Made by a program: the position numbers and the translations under genes
From: an uncultured Pseudomonadales bacterium
Lineage (GTDB): Bacteria > Pseudomonadota > Gammaproteobacteria > Pseudomonadales > Cellvibrionaceae
Assembly: GCA_947489425.1 (NCBI GenBank)
Contig: CANLDL010000001.1
Location: forward strand, 1 to 64,000
Length of the DNA stretch: 64,000 nt
Direction of reading: 5' to 3'
Notes under the pieces: model-generated
What the model was told of the DNA's origin: nothing
The model's database searches: none
What the model saw: only the letters and a program-made list of their open reading frames with translations
Shown here: piece by piece, positions 60,100 through 64,000 of the stretch
Position numbering within the stretch: position 1 is the stretch's first letter
How the letters are laid out: each line of letters starts with the position of its first letter

Positions 60100-60735
60100 A
60101 TGATAAAAAATCAAAAATTTACGATTGGTTTAGTGATTATTTTTTCGCTGTTAGTTGCCATTGTATATACAATCAAGAATTTCTCCGCGTCAGATGGGGG
60201 TGATACTAAGCAACAGCTAGTCGAATTAGGTTTTTTTAAATTTAATCAGGGACGTGCATTAGCACCAGTTGTACTTGAAGATTTGGAGGGTAAGCAGACA
60301 ACATTGGCAAATCGTCATGAGCAATGGCAGTTAGTTAATTTTGGATATATGTTTTGCCCAGATATTTGCCCAGTTAACTTACAGCTGATGAGCGAAATTA
60401 AAACAGTGTGGGATGAATCACATAAAGAGACATTTGAGATCACACATATCACCTTTGATCCAGTCAGAGATACACCCGAGCGCTTATCAAAATATTTAGA
60501 GTATATTGACCCAGAATATACAGGCTTTACAGGTGAGTTAGAAAACATACGTAAAGTAGCGCAGCAACTCAGTACAGTTTTTATTCATGAAAAACCCGAC
60601 GAATACGGTAATTATTTTATTACCCATAGTGATAGCATTGCTGTGCTAAACCCTAAAGGGGAATATGTTGGGCTATTTAAAGGCCCTTACGACAAAGATA
60701 ATGTCTTAAAGGCCTTAGAGTTAGTCATTAATTAG
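60100..60735 (+). CDS. SCO1/SenC copper chaperone
   Basis: The 211-residue protein has an N-terminal membrane anchor (IGLVIIFSLLVAIVYTI) and a thioredoxin-like domain with the copper site MFCPDICPVNL (CxxxC) and distal His in YFITHSDSIAVLNP. It delivers copper to the CuA centre of cytochrome oxidase. It converges with a PCu(A)C gene. Confidence 0.93.
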   Translation: MIKNQKFTIGLVIIFSLLVAIVYTIKNFSASDGGDTKQQLVELGFFKFNQGRALAPVVLEDLEGKQTTLANRHEQWQLVNFGYMFCPDICPVNLQLMSEIKTVWDESHKETFEITHITFDPVRDTPERLSKYLEYIDPEYTGFTGELENIRKVAQQLSTVFIHEKPDEYGNYFITHSDSIAVLNPKGEYVGLFKGPYDKDNVLKALELVIN

Positions 60736-60748
60736 CGAGTTCTAAATG

Positions 60749-61306
60749 TTAATGATGTTTGTGGTGGGCTTTTTTCGCAGAGCTATGTTGCTTTTTAGCG
60801 ACGCTGGTAATGGTTTTTTGAGTGCCGTCGTCAAAGCTTAGGGTAATATCTATTTTGTCACCATTTTCAATGGGCTTTGTAACTCCAATAAACATAATGT
60901 GATTACCACCGGGCTCAAAATTAGCCTTACTGTTTGCTGGGATTGTTAAGGGTTTCATTTTTTGCATTTTAAACGTGCCATTATGCTTAACGTGTTCATG
61001 CATCTCGACTAATTTAGCCCCATCACTAGCAACGCCAACCAACGTAATATCTTTTTCTCCATTGTTAACAATAGTAAAATAAGCGGCGCTGTTGGTGATG
61101 CCTGGTGGTGTTGTCTTAATAGTTGGGTGGTGTACGGCAATGGTATTACTCTGGTGTTTCTTGTGAGTATCGTGCGTTTTATGTTCTTTTGCTTCAACGT
61201 GGTTTTCATGACTACTTTTTTCTTTATGTGAATCATGGCTGCCATGCTGGTGGCTAAGGCTTGCATTGCTTACAATCAGTGCGGCGATTAAAAATATATA
61301 TTTCAT
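60749..61306 (-). CDS. Periplasmic copper chaperone PCu(A)C
   Basis: The 185-residue protein has a signal peptide (KYIFLIAALIVSNASLS) and then a His-rich stretch (HQHGSHDSHKEKSSHENHVE). The core copper motif H(M)x10Mx21HxM is covered by MHEHVKHNGTFKMQKMKP and GGNHIMFIG. A second His-rich end (SSAKKAHHKHH) follows. The His tails probably add copper storage or sensing. It acts with SCO1 in oxidase assembly. Confidence 0.92.
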   Translation of the reverse strand: MKYIFLIAALIVSNASLSHQHGSHDSHKEKSSHENHVEAKEHKTHDTHKKHQSNTIAVHHPTIKTTPPGITNSAAYFTIVNNGEKDITLVGVASDGAKLVEMHEHVKHNGTFKMQKMKPLTIPANSKANFEPGGNHIMFIGVTKPIENGDKIDITLSFDDGTQKTITSVAKKQHSSAKKAHHKHH

Positions 61307-61365
61307 AGTATTTCCTTAGTTTTTAGTTTTCTTTTTTTGGTTCTTTATTTTGGGTTAATAGTTAA

Positions 61366-61959
61366 ATGGGTTTGCTTAAAAAAAATATAAGCTTGGTGTT
61401 ACTCGCTGTTTTGATTTTAGTGTCTCTTGTCATTTATCTTTTTGTTAGTCATCGCTATATATTATCGACAGAACAAATCGCTTTTTTTGATCAGTCTGCT
61501 GGTATCGAGCAGGTTTATAAAACGATAGAGTGGCCAGAGCATCAAAAAAATAACATCCGTATTATTTATTTTTGGCAAGCTTATTGCCCCTGTGATGCAA
61601 CAGTTATCCCTCATTTTAAAGAGCTCTATAAAGAGCATGGCAATAATAACGTCGATTTTTATTTAGCAGATCTTTCTCCGATAAAATTACAAAACAATAA
61701 TCAGCCAAGTTATGAGCGGCCTTTTAGTCATGTTTTAGATGGCGATATAAGCAATCTATTCAGGCCCTTTGTTTCGCATGCTCCCTCTGTTGCGATCTGG
61801 GATCAAAACAATGAGCTTACTTATTATGGCCCGCACAATTTGGGTTTTGTTTGTAACGCTGATACTAGCTTTGTTAAAAAAGTCGTCGATAGCTTATTGC
61901 AAAATATTTACTCCAAAAATACGAATATTGTTGGTGATAGTTGTTTTTGCAAACTATAA
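61366..61959 (+). CDS. Membrane-anchored thioredoxin-like protein
   Basis: An N-terminal helix (SLVLLAVLILVSLVIYLFV) is followed by a thioredoxin-like part with YFWQAYCPCDATVIPHFKEL. The CPCD replaces the usual CxxC, and a CFC pair closes the chain. It resembles DUF6436-type proteins. Given the SCO1 and PCu(A)C neighbours, a role in periplasmic thiol or copper handling is plausible. It starts 60 bases from the PCu(A)C start, in the opposite direction. Confidence 0.72.
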   Translation: MGLLKKNISLVLLAVLILVSLVIYLFVSHRYILSTEQIAFFDQSAGIEQVYKTIEWPEHQKNNIRIIYFWQAYCPCDATVIPHFKELYKEHGNNNVDFYLADLSPIKLQNNNQPSYERPFSHVLDGDISNLFRPFVSHAPSVAIWDQNNELTYYGPHNLGFVCNADTSFVKKVVDSLLQNIYSKNTNIVGDSCFCKL

Positions 61960-61980
61960 ATTACCGATTAATGACTTCTA

Positions 61981-62373
61981 TTAAATAGGTGGTGCGCGCG
62001 ACTGTAGAGAGGAATGAAGAAGGGCAGTGTGTGGTAGTCGAGTAACTTGTGTGACTAGATGCCTGTCATTTATTGCATAGGGTTTGGGCCCGTAAAAAGA
62101 CTGTATGATATCGTCGTTATCATCTGGGCCAAATGTGCAAAAGGGACATTTGTGAATATTAATAGCATTTGTGGTTAATGGGTCTGAATCTGTATTGGCT
62201 GTTATTTCATTAAGGCTTACCCAGATATAACCTTGAGAAGTGCATAGTAGTATTTTTTCATCACTGGATATAGCTGCATTGGCCAAACCGATATTGAGCA
62301 CCAATATACCGATGCTTATATAGCTAATAAATTTTCGGCAAATATTATATGCTGGTGCTCGATACTTTTTCAT
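61981..62373 (-). CDS. DUF2946 protein
   Basis: The 130-residue product has a signal peptide or anchor (FISYISIGILVLNIGLANAA). The DUF2946 pattern follows: LLCTSQGYIWVSL, then HKCPFCTFG with a CxxC pair. DUF2946 proteins often sit beside copper genes and probably bind metal in the periplasm; this is not proven. Confidence 0.8.
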   Translation of the reverse strand: MKKYRAPAYNICRKFISYISIGILVLNIGLANAAISSDEKILLCTSQGYIWVSLNEITANTDSDPLTTNAINIHKCPFCTFGPDDNDDIIQSFYGPKPYAINDRHLVTQVTRLPHTALLHSSLQSRAPPI

Positions 62374-62393
62374 TAGCTTATTATATTAATCAT

Positions 62394-63161
62394 CTACGCA
62401 TTAAATTGCTGTCCAGTTATATTATTCCCACTTGTGTTGCTCTTGTCCATTAAATAAACATATAAAGGTATGAGCGACTCTGGTGATTTCACTTTTAGTG
62501 GGTCTTCCGCTGGGAATGCATTAGCTCGCATTTGAGTTCTTGTGCCACCTGGGTTAATACTGTTAACACATATTTTACTGGTCTCGGCTAGCTCATCGGC
62601 GAGGGTGGTCATTAGGTTCTCAATCGCTGCTTTACTTGCGGCATATGCCCCCCAGTAGGCTCTACCTTTTAAACCAACGGAAGAGCCAGTAAAAATAACG
62701 GAAGCTTGCTGACTTTTTTGCAAAAGCGGTAAGCATTTTTTAGTTAATATAAATGGTGCATTAACATTCACTGTCATTAATTGCTGCCAAATGGAGCAAG
62801 AATAATTAGCAATAGAGGTGCGTTCGCCTAGCAGCGCTGCATTGTGTAATAAGCCATCAAGGCGGCCAAAGGTTTCATCAATGGCTTGGCTAAGTTCTTG
62901 GTAATCTTGCTCAGTGGCGCTTTCAAAATCGATAACAAAAATAGCAGCTTGTTTATTGCCTGCTGCTTCTATTTCATCATAAACCGATTCTAGCTTCTCC
63001 ACAGTTCTACCTAATAAGATAACCGTGGCGCCAAAGCTTGCATAGGCTTTGGCAATAGCTTTTCCAATACCATCACCAGCACCAGTGACGGCGATAACAC
63101 TATCGTTTAAACAGTTTGCTTCTGGATGGTAGCTTGCTAATAATTCTTCCATTGGGTTCAT
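62394..63161 (-). CDS. yciK: Short-chain dehydrogenase YciK
   Basis: The 255-residue SDR has the NAD(P) motif VTGAGDGIGKAIAKAYASFG, NAALLG, the Ser in FTGSSVGLKGRAYWGAY and the YAASK active site. The start (NPMEELLASYHPEANCLNDS) is typical of YciK. Its substrate is unknown. The ubiG-mupP-yciK order is common in gammaproteobacteria. Confidence 0.93.
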   Translation of the reverse strand: MNPMEELLASYHPEANCLNDSVIAVTGAGDGIGKAIAKAYASFGATVILLGRTVEKLESVYDEIEAAGNKQAAIFVIDFESATEQDYQELSQAIDETFGRLDGLLHNAALLGERTSIANYSCSIWQQLMTVNVNAPFILTKKCLPLLQKSQQASVIFTGSSVGLKGRAYWGAYAASKAAIENLMTTLADELAETSKICVNSINPGGTRTQMRANAFPAEDPLKVKSPESLIPLYVYLMDKSNTSGNNITGQQFNA

Positions 63162-63194
63162 CGTTTACTTTTTCTCTTTATTCAAAAATGTAGC

Positions 63195-63866
63195 CTACTT
63201 TATAGCTAAATAGCTATCAATAATCGGCCATATCTCACTGGCATGCTGAACAATATGGTTGGCATTCCAATGGTTGATATTATCCTCTTGTTCGATATAG
63301 CCAAAACCTGCCGCGATGGTTTTACTGCCCGCACTCAAGCCGCAATCGATATCCCGTTTATGATCACCGATATAGATTACCTCGGAGGGCTTGCAGTGTG
63401 TTTGTGTACAAGCAAGTAGCAGTGCTTCTGGATCTGGCTTGGCGTGGGCGACATGATCTGGGCAGAGTACGACATTGGGGCGGGTAGGGAATGTTAATTG
63501 CTCGACAATAGGTTGGGTAAACCGATAGGGCTTATTTGTGATAATTCCCCAGTAGAGTTCGTGTTTACGCAATTGTTCTAAAAGCAGTGTCATGCCTTCG
63601 TACAAAAAGCAGTGTTTACCCATGTGCTCGAAATAAATATCGAGTAGGCGTAGCCTGCGCTCTTCAAAACCTTTATCAGTATCTTGCAGGCCAAAGAGAA
63701 GGGTCGTTAATGCGCGTGCTCCATTGGAGACCGTCTCTCGAATCTTTTCTTCACTGACTCTCGCAATATTGTATTCATCAGCTAACTGATTAAGTGTTAG
63801 TACAAAATCAGGTGCTGTATCGAGTAAGGTCCCGTCTAAGTCAAAAAAGACTGCTTTTATAGTCAT
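63195..63866 (-). CDS. mupP: MupP/Gph-like HAD phosphatase
   Basis: The 223-residue HAD phosphatase has VFFDLDGTLLDTAPDF, WGIITNKPYRFTQPIV and VIYIGDHKRDIDCGLSAG. Between ubiG and yciK the Pseudomonas relative is MupP, which removes phosphate from MurNAc-6-phosphate in cell-wall recycling. Older annotation calls it phosphoglycolate phosphatase. Activity here is inferred from position and similarity. Confidence 0.88.
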   Translation of the reverse strand: MTIKAVFFDLDGTLLDTAPDFVLTLNQLADEYNIARVSEEKIRETVSNGARALTTLLFGLQDTDKGFEERRLRLLDIYFEHMGKHCFLYEGMTLLLEQLRKHELYWGIITNKPYRFTQPIVEQLTFPTRPNVVLCPDHVAHAKPDPEALLLACTQTHCKPSEVIYIGDHKRDIDCGLSAGSKTIAAGFGYIEQEDNINHWNANHIVQHASEIWPIIDSYLAIK

Positions 63867-63904
63867 ATTAATTAATTATTTTATCGATGAGAGTTGTAGG
63901 TGCT

Positions 63905-64000
63905 TTAAATCTTTTTGGTATGCACAAGATAGTTTACATCGACATCATTTTGATTAAGCTTGTATTTTTTAGTGAGTGGGTTATAGGTCATGCCGGTAAT
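63905..64000 (-). CDS. ubiG: Ubiquinone O-methyltransferase UbiG, 3' end only
   Basis: The last 31 residues are in the window: ITGMTYNPLTKKYKLNQNDV, then DVNYLVHTKKI. This matches the E. coli UbiG end (ITGLHYNPITNTFKLGPGV, then DVNYMLHTQNK). The enzyme performs both O-methylations of ubiquinone synthesis. The rest lies beyond base 64,000. Confidence 0.92.
   Translation of the reverse strand: MTGMTYNPLTKKYKLNQNDVDVNYLVHTKKI

Overview
The window reads as about 64 kb of a moderately AT-rich gammaproteobacterial chromosome, probably a marine, Cellvibrionales-like lineage. The gene content supports this: a siroheme nitrite/sulfite reductase paired with a DUF934 protein, scpA-scpB-rluB, a ubiG-mupP-yciK order, AcnB, MiaE, a class III PHA synthase (PhaE/PhaC) and a large chromosomal integron. 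The species cannot be named from the sequence alone. No rRNA, tRNA or CRISPR was seen.

Bases 1 to about 14,870 are a cassette array of a sedentary chromosomal integron. About 28 short genes, all on the + strand, are each followed by an attC recombination site of 60-131 bp (left box ending in AAC, right box starting GTT). No integrase gene is present. The orientation puts it to the left, outside the window. Several attC sites belong to three recurring sequence families. Damaged sites cluster at the right (distal) end. Most products are unknown; many are small membrane proteins. Recognisable cassettes encode two LysE/RhtB exporters, a VOC protein, an ankyrin protein, a TPR protein, an SRPBCC-like protein, a lipoprotein and a frameshifted EF-Tu domain-III-like protein.

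Bases 14,960-32,890 are ordinary chromosome: a GNAT protein, a multi-PAS chemoreceptor-like protein, cysI-DUF934, a MarR regulator, nfuA, bioA, scpA-scpB-rluB, a GGDEF/EAL protein, a HAD dehalogenase and acnB. Upstream of acnB lies a 289 bp element with 28 bp inverted ends. Next to it is a second, minus-strand cluster of three integron cassettes (33,397-36,094) with attC sites of a different kind. Then follow a long-form aconitase, a divergent LysR regulator and a DUF1289 protein.

Bases 41,000-55,500 hold what I consider the most interesting system. A TRAP carboxylate transporter (dctMQP, minus strand) faces a run of + strand genes: succinate-semialdehyde dehydrogenase, a TPP enzyme resembling cyanobacterial 2-oxoglutarate decarboxylase, an iron-type alcohol dehydrogenase, phaE, phaC, a family I CoA-transferase, an alpha/beta hydrolase and a phasin, with phaR converging from the other side. 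Together they could turn 2-oxoglutarate into succinic semialdehyde, then either succinate (a TCA bypass) or 4-hydroxybutyrate, its CoA ester and a 4-hydroxybutyrate-containing polyester. A GntR/FadR-type regulator gene at 55,959 has ATTGGT-N3-ACCAAT palindromes upstream of itself. Two more lie in the dctP/dehydrogenase divergent promoter region, suggesting one regulator for uptake and catabolism.

The right end carries an orphan ATP-grasp ligase, an FMN-dependent 2-hydroxyacid dehydrogenase, miaE, a copper/cytochrome-oxidase assembly group (SCO1, PCu(A)C, a thioredoxin-like protein, DUF2946), yciK, mupP and the 3' end of ubiG.
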